NCBI GenBank assembly: GCA_027627225.1
Contig: JAPFQT010000035.1
Coordinates: forward strand, 62,001 to 126,000
DNA: 64,000 nucleotides
Origin: Congeria kusceri
Taxonomy: Eukaryota; Mollusca; Bivalvia; Myida; Dreissenidae
Direction: 5' to 3'
The notes under the pieces are model-generated. The model was not told where the DNA came from, did not search any database, and saw only the letters and a program-made list of their open reading frames with translations. This document shows, piece after piece, positions 36,713 to 48,044 of this stretch (the stretch's first letter is position 1; each line of letters begins with the position of its first letter). The position numbers and the translations under genes were made by a program.

Positions 36713-37065
36713 CTATTGCAGTTTGAGCACTAGGATATTGTTGTTGTAATCTTGTCCCACAATGATAGAGGCTGTGTGCCTGTTGTAGCAGACTGACAAT
36801 GGGACCCCCACTCCATCCCAGCGTGTAGCCAGAGTGGCCAGCTTCTTCCTGCCCTCCCTGTCCACCTGTATGATAGTCTGGGACCAGTATCCACAGACCA
36901 ACACCTGGCCTGCAGGTGTCACATGTACACCACGTGGGAGTTGTAGTTCAGGGTCCTCCCATGTAGAGAGTACTGACCCATCCCTGGCCAGGGTGAGGAC
37001 CTTGTGCTGGTCTGGGTTGGTGATGTATATACGATCCCCAGTGGGACTCACAGCACACCTCAATA
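36713..37065 (-). CDS. TRIM-like gene, exon 3: C-terminal beta-propeller blades
   Basis: The acceptor 'gttttgcag' sits at 37066-37074. The first two bases complete a codon from exon 2, reading ...RVDT-VLRCAVSPTGDR. The exon encodes about 117 residues with repeated strand patterns typical of NHL/six-bladed propellers: 'GDRIYITNPDQHKVLTLARD', 'GVHVTPAGQVLVCGYWSQTI' and 'TASIIVGQDYNNNILVLKL', then a stop. The last strand ends at the stop codon, as usual for this family's closing blade. Phase is compatible with exon 2 only if the frameshift in exon 2 is bridged. Confidence 0.8.
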
Positions 37066-37337
37066 CTGCAAAACAGAGTCACATCAAGATATTAAATTAC
37101 TTTAAATGTTTAATAATGTTAATACACAAACTGCAGTGACATCGTATTATTAATGCGTCGTTTAACAGACAATTACGCATCTTAAAGATCTGCATAAAAT
37201 CCAATAATAATAAATATTTTAGTGTGACAGGAAGGTTCTGTATCAGTTTATTGCCTAAAAGTTTGACACGTTGACTGGTGAGTTAGAATTGAAGTCTACC
37301 ACAATTACACAGATGTAAACGATTACACGGTACAGTG

Positions 37338-37470
37338 AACATGTACACATGAATGTGTAACTATATGCAGTAATAACCGATTTCCTATACATGTATACAT
37401 GAATGTGTCAGCTGATGCAACTATATGCAGTATTAATAGATTTTCTATACATGTATACATGATTACTGAC
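37338..37470. repeat. Minisatellite in TRIM-like intron 2
   Basis: Two and a half units of 50-60 bp sharing 'acatgtatacatgaatgtgt', 'actatatgcagta' and 'gattt(c/t)ctat'. Confidence 0.7.
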
Positions 37471-38029
37471 ATCTGTGTTATTCTACAGCTGACACAGGCT
37501 GACATATTTATATTATGTACATGTACATTATAATAACAGAAGTTAAGCTTTTACAACAGGAAATATGTTTCAAAACAACCTGAAATAAAACTTCTCTTTT
37601 GTTCTTCTACACAAGTAACAAAACTCAGTTGTTATTTAAACAATTTTACAAATACAAATCTATTAATTTAACAAATTTCAAATACAACAATTTAAAGTTT
37701 ATTTACTTCATATAACGTTTGGAAACACAATGAATTATGAAACAATAATACATGTATATTTACTTGAAAACCACAAAATATAAACAGCAGGTCACAGAGT
37801 GTGTCATCGATTTGCACTCACTGTCTATTTATAGACATGCCATGAAGTCATAAGTGACAGTCAAAATGCCTGATAACTTATATATATAAATTAATAATAT
37901 TTAAAATCATTCTTTACCGCTGTTGTAATAATAAACTGACACACGTACATTCTACAACTATGCAGTCTTACAATTACTTTATGATACATATTTCTAATAA
38001 TATCCGGATGAACCCGCCATGATTCTAAC

Positions 38030-39029
38030 CTGTATCAACACGTGATGTATCCTCATACAGCTTGCTGACAAGTTTCCCACTCAGGGTGTTCTATTATCAG
38101 TGACATACAGCTCCCCCTGGTGGTGGGCGATACCTTCACAGTAATGTTGTAACTGAAGCTTCCTGCCCTTCACCAGCTGCCCATTGTTGACAGAGATAAA
38201 CTGGATCCCATGTGTGTTATCATCATTAACTCTAACAGCAACTTCACTGTGTGTTATATGACATATGTCCCGTGGATTAGCTGATACATCACAATGAGTA
38301 AGCACCCTGTACTGCTGGTCCAACAGCTTTAATTTCTTATTCCAGCAGTCTACAACAAGAATCTGGCCATCAGGGAGAACACAGACACCTGCGATACGAC
38401 ACCTGGATGAATCACTTGGTATGCGCACATTATACTCTGACTTTCCTTTAACAGTCAATACTTGGTCTGGGTTTCCCTGCACTGTCAATGCCTGGGTACT
38501 GTGTACAATCCTCCCCAGACCTGACAGTTTGGACAAGTACTGCTCAATGTCACTGTTAGGCTGGAATGTTAGTGAATGTTCAACCTGAACAGAGTTCTCT
38601 TGTAGATATGTTTCAGACTGTTGTATTTTATCATTACATTTCTTGCTCACTATGAAGGAGAGTTCCTCTTTGCTCTTATCACTTATGTCCTGTATGGCCT
38701 CATGAAGTTTTTTCAACTGATCCCGAAGACTGATGCAGTTCTCAACATATGTCTTGAGAGAAGCTTGGAGGCTCGTTAGTGTTGCTTTCATTTCATTCAA
38801 GGTGTTTGTTTCTATCTTGTCTAAAGCTGCATTTATTTTTCGGCGTGTTTCTCTGACATATCGTAATTGTTCATCATATGACCCCTGCACAGACTGCATG
38901 CAGGCCTCCTGTTTCTTCTGCAGGCTTTTCATTACTTCCAGAATAGTTTGGAGCGAGCCAGAAAGTTGCTGCAGGTCAGTGGACTGTGTTTTGACTGACT
39001 CAGAAATGAGTGTCACTTTCGTGCACAGT
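38030..39029 (-). CDS. TRIM-like gene, exon 2: coiled coil and first propeller blades, with a frameshift near its end
   Basis: The acceptor 'tttgtttttcag' precedes 39029; the first base completes the Arg codon begun in exon 1, so B-box 2 closes as NHR-LC. Residues then run through a long heptad-rich coiled coil ('LQQLSGSLQTILEVMKSLQK', 'LDKIETNTLNEMKATLTSLQ') and into propeller blades ('RIAGVCVLPDGQILVVDCWN', 'LLDQQYRVLTHCDVSANPRD', 'GIAHHQGELYVTDN'). The reading frame hits TGA at 38081-38083. The frame that matches the family resumes at once as 'TLSGKLVSKLYEDTSRVDT' and reaches a good donor ('acag|gttaga', 38030/38029). The residues usually lying between 'VTD' and 'TLSG' in such proteins are missing, so a small deletion that is not a multiple of three is the simplest reading. 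Without repair the protein would be 427 aa. Confidence 0.8.
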
Positions 39030-39149
39030 CTGAAAAACAAAACGACAGTATATACATTAATGCACAAATAGGTGAAATTACATTTATATTCAGACAAGAT
39101 AAACATTCTTATTTCAAATCATGTACCATGGGAATGTCATATATACAAT

Positions 39150-40010
39150 AACAAGAGCTGTCAGTAAAACAGTTATGCCCCATCTCGGTTAAAAGCAAAT
39201 CATTAAAATATAATGTTTGGTGAAGATTGGATGAAAACTGTTGGACATTAAGTCTATACTGATAAAAAGGCCAATTTTAGATAAATCAAGGGCCATACCT
39301 CTGTACTTCCTGGGGTACTTTGGCAGATTATTTTCCTGATTTTTTTTCGGAAGTTTGTTCAAGATTGGATGAAAACTGTTGAACTTATAGAGCGGAAATG
39401 TCTAACTAGAACTCTGTGAGTCGGGTGTTTCGCCAGACGCAGCATAACTCAAGTACAATAACAGCAATTATGCCGAAACTTAACATTCGTTTTATGCCTT
39501 TTCATAATGATTGCACAAAAACTTCTCAAGTTACTGTCTGGACAAGTCTTATTTTAACTTTTATTTTAAAAGGGGCATAACTCAAGTACGATAAGAGCGA
39601 ATATGCCGAATATCAAACTTAACCTTCCTTTTATGCCTATTAACACTTCCCTAAAGTTTCATAATGATTCGAAAAAAATCTTCTCAAGTTATTGTCTGCA
39701 TAAAACTGCAAGGGACGCCGCTGACAAATGCTGCCACCGCCAAAAGTACCCCCTAAATGTCGCTTTTTAGGCAACAATGCCAATTTTAGGTCATTCAAGA
39801 ACCATAACTCAATCATTCCTAGGGCGATTTGGCTGATTCTCGAATTTGGTAGAGATATTATGGCCAGAAACATTTTCATGAAGTTTGGTGAGGATTGGAC
39901 GAAAATTGTTGGACTTAGACAGCAGAAAGGAAAATGGTCTACTGACCGACACACCGACATTAGCAAACCAATATACCCCGCCATTTCTGATGGGGGGCAT
40001 AATTAGATGC
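39150..40010. mobile_element. Non-coding element in TRIM-like intron 1 (ttatgcccc termini)
   Basis: Begins 'aacaagagctgtcagtaaaa' with 'ttatgcccc' and ends 'gatggggggcataatt', forming short terminal inverted repeats. Inside are diverged tandem units with 'gaagattggatgaaaactgt' and 'ggggcataactcaagta'. It lies wholly within intron 1, so it should be spliced out. The 92-114 codon frames on both strands here are repeat shadows. Confidence 0.65.
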
Positions 40011-40968
40011 ACTCAATGTCCATTTTGTAAGTAGTACACATGTATAATGAATTTTCTTCAAGCTTCACTATTGAACATGGAGAATACAAATAAATAGAGT
40101 CGGATGAAAACATTGCCTACTTTGTTTGAGGATAAGTGCAGAAAGCGCAGTAATGCATGTGTAACTGATAAAAAGCTCAGGAAAATTACCCTTAAACTGA
40201 CCTAAAACTGACCTTGATGAATAAATTATATCTTACAAATCTGTTACAGTAAATACATTAGATTCGTTACTTGAATCAATTTAACATTGGTGTAAGATTA
40301 TGCCACTGTGAGACTGTGAGACTGTGAATACAGTAATACGATTAAATTAAATGAATGAATATGTTAAACACATACCCAAACAATACCTAGTATAAATATA
40401 GGAAACACTTCAAACGTGCAAATTAATGCTAGACTTCACTACAGTCAGGTTCATGTGTAGAGGTTCTGAGCTATATACAGTTAGGTGGTAATACAGTAAA
40501 CCACTTAATACAGAGGACCACCAAAACTCATTAAACTTCAAAGATATATATTGATCTTACTACCCAGTTATTCAGTTAACGTGTTAATGATTGGTATCTA
40601 GGTAAATACAGGTTGTTTACAGCTGTGATTTCTCATTTCTTGAGACTGTCATTATTTGTTATTGGTCTTAACTTGATTACACAGCTAATTATTAGTTTTT
40701 ATTTCAATAATGTTTTCAAAGATAAAACAAAATAAAATGTCAATAAAAAACTTATTAAAATTTAATATAGTCAAAATAACCAAGACGTCCAAAGTTTGTG
40801 ATTCAAAGAATATGTCATTCTTAAAAATAATGAATATGATTTTTAAAAATCTGAATTGATCAATGGAAAATACTGAATTAATGAATGGACAATTATGAAC
40901 TATGTTACTGTAACACAGTTTATTGATATTCCAAAAACAATTAGAGCAAACAACATTTTTTGAAATAC

Positions 40969-41303
40969 CTGTGATTTAGGAAAGCACAATTAGTGCAGCA
41001 CAGCTGACTGTGGTCATTGCAGAACATTTCCAATCGTTTATCTCTGTGAACTTCGCATTTCAACAGAAAATCCTCCACCTTCTTTGAAATGGGCCATTTC
41101 TTCATGTCACCCCTTCCATAAGGGGAATGTTTTTTAAACAACTGACCATGAAGATGAATACATTTTCCACAGTAAAACTTTAAACATGTTTCACAGTAAA
41201 ATTCTGCGACTACCTCAATAGACAGCTCTTCGCAGGTGGAACAACAAAAGTCTTTACATTCATCTGACCCTTTAGCAACAGTAGACATAGAAAATGTCGC
41301 CAT
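40969..41303 (-). CDS. TRIM-like gene, exon 1: tandem B-box zinc fingers, no RING
   Basis: Start ATG at 41303. The exon encodes 111 codons plus two bases and ends at a good donor ('cacag|gtattt'). Two B-box-like zinc fingers are visible: one at about residues 20-60 (Cys20, 24, 37, 40, 45, 48 and His residues), and a clear B-box 2 at 83-114 (Cys83, His86, Cys95, His98, Cys103, Cys106, His111, then Cys114 from exon 2). No RING precedes them, so ubiquitin-ligase activity is not expected from this protein alone; RING-less B-box/coiled-coil/NHL-type proteins are abundant in bivalves and many are thought to act in immunity. The gene has three coding exons, introns of about 1.9 kb and 1.0 kb, and would encode roughly 560 aa if intact. 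It is the only host-type gene I can support in the window. Confidence 0.85.
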
Positions 41304-42142
41304 TTTGCTAATTGACTTTCAACAAACAAAACTTAACAACCTATATTCAATTGAAATATCAATGTCACAGTATCTTGTTTAAAATTAATAGTCCAGAAAA
41401 CACACATTAAATGCTAGTGTCAATAGTCAAGCAGTAAAATTTTTCCAACTAAACAAACACCAAGATAACCTTCAAATGATGCTCAGTGGACTGATACAAG
41501 TAAACAGTGCAACTATGTCACGTGATTATTAGGTCACGTGAGTATTGGGTTACTTTAAACTTTCCACTGCGCCAAAGAAGGTTTGTAGCTGAATAGTAGT
41601 TTACATTAAACAAGTTTTTATAACACAGACCAAATGCAGTTGGTTTAAACGTTTACCGATTCATGTCTATAGAATGTTTATTACCGGTATGTAAGAGATT
41701 TCCCACACTGACTATTTTATCACAGTTGTCACTTCCTTTTGCCCAAACAGCATACTGACTTGATTTTTGTTCTTTAGTCATTTAAAAACAATTGCCCTGT
41801 TAAACTCTTGTAATATAATGCAATCTTCAATAATGAAAACCTACAGGAGACAACTCCTGTCCTAAAACACTTTAATTCTCTGACCCATATTAATGGCATA
41901 CTGTCAGTATCAAATGTGAATTCCAACTGATTATGTGAATACTCACAATCAAACTTCAAATAAAAAGTCTGAGGCAGCAACTGTTAAAAAAATGTGTATA
42001 TATTTACCATTTTTACATGATCAACTTCATTCGAAAGCATCTGAACAATTTAGTATGCCCATTTTTTCAAGTTTTTCAACTTCCTTGTAGTGGTTTCAGA
42101 GAACAGGTTGTTTAAAGCAAAATGTTCACAATGAATGACAAT
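41304..42142. other. Upstream region of the TRIM-like gene
   Basis: Includes the presumed promoter. The paired motif 'gtcacgtga'/'gtcacgtgag' at 41518-41541 contains two CACGTG E-boxes 15 bp apart, about 220 bp upstream of the start codon. A 68-codon frame (41774-41980, minus) is unrecognised. Confidence 0.4.
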
Positions 42143-42435
42143 TCTAACATGTCACGTGCAGAGTTTTCTATAGACAAAGAACAAAATTCACCATTTTAAA
42201 CTACCAATAAACAACCCCCAAAAAAGTTCAGAAACTGTAAAATATAGTTTGCATTGTAATTGCAAAAAAAATGTTGTTATGTCATGTTACAATTGAAATA
42301 ATTTTCGCATTATCGTTGTTTATCGGCTAAAAAACAGCAACAGCCTTGTGGTTTAATTCATACGCATCAGAACACAAAATCGCTGTTTATTATTAACTCT
42401 AAATGCAAAATTATTTCTTAATTAACAACATACGC
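42143..42435 (+). mobile_element. Foldback MITE, copy
   Basis: Shares 'tctatagacaaagaacaaaa', 'aataaacaac', 'gcattatcgttgtttatcgg' and 'gcatcagaac' with the 8.5-kb copy. The right arm is decayed. Confidence 0.65.
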
Positions 42436-42821
42436 CGGAGGATGACTGACCACAATGTCTCTTAGTTCGAGATCAGGTGAGCTAAAAATCTGTTGGGTGC
42501 AAGCACACTACATTTGGCAGCGTTTCACTGCTTTAGCAACTGTTGTTGTTGATCTCCATGTCATCTTACCTTGGCAAGACCTCGGGTTGCAATCCTCAAC
42601 TTGATAACTGTCGCAACCATGGTCACTTCTGTCGGTACAGGTCCTGTGTCTGGCTCAAGTTCCATTCCAGCTGTTTACTCCCTGGCTGACCAATCTATTC
42701 TCTGTCCATCACTGCCAGGCCCATCTGTTCGGGTATGTGTGTATAAACAACAAAATAATATTGGCAATCATGTGGATGTTGTGTTAATAATTATAAGTGA
42801 AGACTTCATCAAGCTTTATAT

Positions 42822-43770
42822 TAACAAGGGCTGTCTCAGGACAGCGTGCTCGACTATTCAACCGCTTTTTCAGAGTTATCGGTCTTTATCATTACAAAAA
42901 AAGAGGCATAATTCTCCTAAAATGCTGGTCACATTTATGTGCCTTGGTCAATGACCTTCTATAATGACCTTGAAGACGTGTGATCTTTTAATTGATTATC
43001 TGTGGCAGATATAGAGATAATTATACTTAATTGCAGGTGAGATCTATGGGCCTTGGTCAGTGACCTCACATAATAGACGTGTAAAGTTTCAAATGAATAT
43101 CTGTAGTAGTTAAAAAGATAAAGAGTTGTTGCACGCAAACTTTAACCTGATGTTATAAGTACGAAAAAGGGGCATAATTCTGCTAAATTGCAGGTCAGAG
43201 TTATGGGCCTTGGTCATTGACCTTATATAATGTGACCTTATATAATGACCGCAAAGACATATGAAATCGCAATGGTGTAGTGGATATGGTGTCCGCTTTG
43301 AAAACGGGAGGTCCCGGGTTCGATCCCCACTCAGGGAGGGTTCTCAAGATCTTTCCAAAGACACCAAGTACTGGTTCTTTCCAGAAAACGGACTCAAATC
43401 TCTGTAAGCCAAAGGCTTTCGTTACAATCGAGCAAAAATAAATAGGCTTAAACTAAACTAAAGACATGCATTAGTTTTAATTGAATATCTGTAGTAGTTA
43501 CAGACATATGGAGTTGTTGCACACAGACTTTAACCTGAATTTTTAAGTACAAAATGGGGCATGATTGTACTAACTTGCAGGTCAGAGTTATGGGCCTTGG
43601 TCAGTAACCTCTCCTAATGACCCCGAAGACATGTGCGAAGTTTCAATTGAATATCTGTTGTAGTTACAGAGATATGGAATTGTTGCACACAAAACTTAAG
43701 CAGAGCAATACGCCGACGAACAGGTGAGTAGTGTAGCTCGAACTATTCGGTGAATAGTCGAGCTGAAAAT
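42822..43770. mobile_element. Terminal-inverted-repeat element with internal tandem units
   Basis: Terminal motif GCTCGACTATTCAACCG (42848-42864) pairs with CGGTGAATAGTCGAGC (43748-43763). Internal units of roughly 170 bp share 'ggggcataattctactaa', 'aggtcagagttatgggcc', 'ttggtcagtgacct' and 'tatctgtagtagttacagag'. There is no transposase frame. A SINE is nested inside. Confidence 0.8.
43253..43467 (+). mobile_element. tRNA-derived SINE with 8-bp target-site duplication
   Basis: The SINE itself is about 43261-43459 and is flanked by 'aaagacat' on both sides (43253-43260 and 43460-43467). Its head is tRNA-like: A-box region 'tggtgtagtggatatgg', B box 'gggttcgatcccc'. The body contains 'caccaagtactggttct' and 'aaaacggactc'. 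It ends in 'aaataggcttaaactaaact'. The same tail type ends the LINE at 49158, which suggests that LINE family supplies the reverse transcription. Confidence 0.85.
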
Positions 43771-43938
43771 GTAAGTACTCAACAGGTCACCTGTACTTGT
43801 AAAGCAACAGAAGGGTGATTTTGGCAGGTAGATATTTGAACATGATCTAACATGCCTGTATAGGTTTTTAAACAGACATAAATACTGTTTGCATAAACAT
43901 TTACCACACTACTTCAAAAGGTTTCTATTGCACACATA

Positions 43939-45075
43939 CAGTCTAACCTGTGGTAGTGACCACCTACTTTAAGCGACTCCCTGCGTCTAACAACCATTAC
44001 TAATTCCGTCCAATGCAAATTCTATAACAAAACGGCTTTAATTAGCGACCACCTCTATTCCGCGACCAGCAACCATTAAGAGTCGTCCCAAATTACCCAG
44101 TGTAGTAAGCGACCGAGTGTCAGTTCCGCAGCACTATTGCTAAGCAACTCTGGCATTCACTGTGAAAGGTGTTAATCCACAAATTAGCGGGCACGTTGTC
44201 AGCCACTAATTGTACTAATAGATAATTTGTTCATGGGTAAATCTATACACAATTGCGGGTGTGACTGTTAATCCAGACTAATAAATTTATCATTATATCC
44301 GCTTATAATGTCTGCATATTCCTATGTTTACTTGACCCTAAATTGTCTGCGTTTTCCATCTGCATTTTATTCAGGGCCAGTAGGGCAGCGTATTGTAATT
44401 GCACCAGCTGTGACGTCAATTACTTATGTGTAAACATGGTCTGACAAATGCCGGTGGAGAATGTTTAGTATTGACTAAACTGTGCAGCAGTTAACACTTT
44501 GTTGGAATGTATGATTATTGTGTAAGGCATACATTTTAATTCTTACGTTTGAAATCAGTTATATTTAATAAGCAAAAATTGATGACAATAACAAACACGT
44601 TTATTCATTTGCTGAAAATAATGTGGACAGCGTCATTTGTATTTGGAGGGGGGGGAGGAACAACTGCCGATTTTTCTAAGACCGAATCATATGACATTTT
44701 AAGATTATACAATCTGTGTACAGTTATGCTATTTTATCGTTTAATACAGTGTACTTTTGTATTATAGTAATGTAAAATAAAATTATTCAGTTATTACAAC
44801 ACATATGTTTTACAACTTATTTATTCTGCCTTTATTCTTATACAAAATATACAATAACATATGTGTGTATTAAGGTACAAAACATACATAGAACAAACGC
44901 CCATCTGCCTTAGGAGGGCACACTGCATTAAGAGACCACCTGTGTTAAGAGACCACCTGTGTTAAGAGTTAAGAGACCACCTGTGTTAAGACACCACCTG
45001 TGTTAAGAGACCACCTGTGTTAAGAGACCACTTTTAAGAATCACCACGGGCGGTCTCTTAAGACAGGTTAGACTG
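43939..45075. mobile_element. 1137-bp element with CAGTCTAACCTG termini and TA target duplication
   Basis: The left end CAGTCTAACCTGTGG and right end CAGGTTAGACTG are inverted, each flanked by TA. It carries internal 'taagcgaccacc'-like motifs and, near the right end (about 44927-45030), a minisatellite of a 17-bp unit 'agaccacctgtgttaag'. Terminal CAGT and TA flanks fit Tc1/mariner-pogo-type MITEs. There is no transposase frame; the 72-codon frame inside is not supported. Confidence 0.8.
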
Positions 45076-45680
45076 TATTTATTTCCCGTAATAGTCTACA
45101 TTTGATGTTACTCTGTATGTATGTTAAGGCCATATAAAGTTCATATGCTGACAGTAAATGCAGTCAAACATTGAGTTCTATAACACTAAACTAAGTTACC
45201 AGACCTGTTGAACAGTCAGCCTGTTACTGGGAGGATCGTGTCCACAGCCTCTTCCTGGGTCTCCCCAGCCTGGCAATGACATACTGGAAGATGTGGTGAA
45301 CATAGAAATCAATGAGTACATGTACATACAAACATACAATTTTTATAAACTATATTTTACTTATTCTGCTATGGTGGTTATGTTTTTTGCTGCATGGTTT
45401 TGTTTTATGTTTGTCTTTTTCTTTCGGAACACCCCATGTATATGGACATATATGTTACGTATATTCTTAATACAATTAGAAATGTGTTACTTTTCAAAAT
45501 GGTACATTACATTCATATCGATTTAATGTCTACTACAAATGTTCCTGCGCCTGCAAATGTGTCATCGATGACCAGTGTTTATATTAATAAATTTATAGTT
45601 TTGTCAATTAGGGTTTGTCAATTGTTTGAAGAAACAAGGCCATCACATTAAACAATGCTTCAATATTAATTATTTGCAAT
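45076..45680. other. Non-coding spacer
   Basis: Two overlapping open frames of 77 and 85 codons, hydrophobic by AT content, without family resemblance. Confidence 0.4.
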
Positions 45681-45940
45681 TTTTACATGATACTCAATAA
45701 TGTTTCTATAGACAAAGAACAAAATTAAAGTTGTTAAACTACCCAATAAACAATGCAAAAGTAATTTTCGCATTTTCGTTATTTATCGACCAATAAACAA
45801 CTCTTTGATGTTCTGTGCATGGCTATTAAACCACTCGGAACAACAACCTCGTGGTTTAATTCCTATGCATCAGAACTCCAAATTGTTGTTAATTGGCCCA
45901 TAAACAACAATAAATTGAAACTTATTTCTTAAACAAAATA
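45681..45940 (+). mobile_element. Foldback MITE, copy
   Basis: Carries 'tctatagacaaagaacaaaa', 'actacccaataaacaa', the left arm 'aataaacaactctttgatg', and the right arm 'gcatcagaact' + 'attggcccataaacaac'. A shorter left region than the 8.5-kb copy indicates an internal deletion. Confidence 0.75.
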
Positions 45941-47029
45941 AATATCACTTTAAAGCAATCCTGTTAGCCTTTAATAGTCCATGTGCTGACAAAAGCTTAT
46001 TACAGCTTAACTAACTGCTAGAACATTTCTGGAAATCATTCTATGTTTGGAGATGGGCTCTGCTTTGTTATGGTCTACAAACTTCACATTTTGGAGCAAT
46101 GTCTGTAATATCTCTGTTCTCTGTATATTTTTAAAACGAAATATTCTAAAAATAATTCTAAGGAGTTAATCCAACAATATGAACGTAAATTAAGACATAG
46201 TCATAACCCATTTCCTTGGTTTTCATGAAGATAATACAATGATAAATATGTGATCATTTCATATGCTTAAAAATCAACAACTTTGTTTGCTGGCAAAAAT
46301 GTCATGAAGACTTCTTTGTAATGATCTGTGAACATAAACTTCAGCATTAACGCAATTAATATCATTAATAAATATGAGTGAATGGGTAAAACCAATCCCT
46401 CAAGGGATGTTATTTGTTACAAACTAGAAATGGGTCCACAGACACCGATACCTCCATCTATGCAGCCTTTTCTACATGGCGCCGCTTTGTCTGTATGCAT
46501 ACAAATCATTTTGCAAAAGGAGAATTGTCCTTTTATAATGTACTTTCTGCTAATATATTATCTTATTCTGTGAAATAAGTTGAGGTATAACAAAATAGTT
46601 TTAGTCCTAACAAATAATCAACAAAGGGTAATATTCAATACTTTCATGCAATTATGAGTTATGGTTCTTGTATGCTTTACTTACACTTGAAATCGTAAAT
46701 CATTCTGTGCAGAATAAACAGAATGCCTATTATCATTTTTAGACTGTTGGCGGAAGCCAACAATCTTTTGAGAGGGTAATTTGAAAAACAGGCACAGTGA
46801 AAACTACTTTTCTTTGCAGGCTACAAGTCAGTAAATCGAAACCTGAAAAAATCCTTCTTCAAAACAGCAAAAATTCACGAATGTTTTCTTTTTATTATTT
46901 AAGATAATGTATTTCAGGTGTATTTTAATGTGTATATCATGTGGTTTATTACAATTACAGTGTCTAGACATTATTACAATTACAGTGTCTAGACAAGATT
47001 CTGTGTTTGATAAACACACATGCCCCCGA
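45941..47029. other. Non-coding spacer
   Basis: No gene recognised. A 24-bp direct repeat ('attacaattacagtgtctag' + 'acat') lies at about 46946-46995. Confidence 0.45.
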
Positions 47030-47440
47030 TTGGTGCTGGGTAGCCCATTTCTTAATCCAGATTAGGTCAAGGTCAAATTGAGGTTGGGTGATATGGGTGG
47101 ATGGGGAACGGTCATAAGTAAAAACTGTGTAAATATCCAAGTTTAGTAGTAAGCGGTGCTGCTGCTAAACGAAATGGTAAAATCTAGTTAACCAAGAAAT
47201 GGCACTTTTGAATCATTATAATTCCAAATTAGGTCAAGGTCAAAGTAAGGGTGGGTGATATGGGTGGATAGGGAATGGTCATTAGCAACAACTGTGTAAG
47301 CATCAAAGTGTTGTAGTAAGCGGTGTTGGTGCTAGATGAAATGGTAAAATCTACTTAACCTTGTCACGGACAGAAGGACGGAAGGAAGGAGGGACAGGAT
47401 GATCAATATATGCCTCCTTCATCAAGTTGCCGGGGGCATA
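47030..47440. mobile_element. Small element with atgcccccg/cgggggcat termini
   Basis: The terminal inverted repeat is 9 bp. Two internal units of about 190 bp share 'attaggtcaaggtcaaa', 'gggtgatatgggtggat', 'gtagtaagcggtg' and 'aaatggtaaaatcta'. Non-coding. Confidence 0.75.
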
Positions 47441-48044
47441 AAAACAGTCAATTCATTAAAAACGTCCACTAACCCTGGCAGAAAAACAGTCAATTCATTA
47501 AAAATGTCCATTAAATTAAGGCGCTTCATCTGTTATTTTTCACTCGTTGTGAAAGTGTTATTTCTCGTTACCGATTCTTATTCTGAATATTTTGACAACC
47601 AATTACTGTAATGTGTTAATTTTAAACTGCAGTATGGAAAATCTCAAGCACACATCGTATGATCTACTTTTGATTCAGTAGGCTACGAATCACTTACAAT
47701 CGATGCTCCTAACTACCACGCTTTATCGATTATTCTGCATGGCTCATTGCTGACTGACTTGCTGCGTGTAACTGGCATTTATATAATTCAGTTTGCATTC
47801 GATAACTGGCTTGAAAAATATTTATTCTTTACTTACAAATACATATTGTATTGCAAATACATGTCGTATTACAAATACATGTCGTATATACTATTTAATA
47901 GGAAGCCATATTATTAAGTTTAAAGGTAGGAAAATAAAATTCATTCAAACAAATGTTTCCTGTTTTAGCAAAAATGCACTCATAATTCACAGGATTTGTA
48001 TTTCTGCCAAATTAAATTGAAAATTCCTGCATGCATTACAGTAT
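47441..48044. repeat. Spacer with two short direct repeats
   Basis: 'aaaacagtcaattcattaaa' is repeated at 47441 and 47482. A 20-bp unit 'aaatacatgtcgtattac' runs about three times at 47837-47890. Confidence 0.55.

Noticed and set aside
38733..39071. 112-codon plus-strand frame
   Set aside because: Antisense shadow of the TRIM-like coiled-coil exon.
39640..40012. Overlapping frames of 67-114 codons
   Set aside because: They lie in a non-coding repeat element within intron 1.
42571..42954. 127-codon frame, plus strand
   Set aside because: TTG start. It runs into the left end of a TIR element and matches no family.
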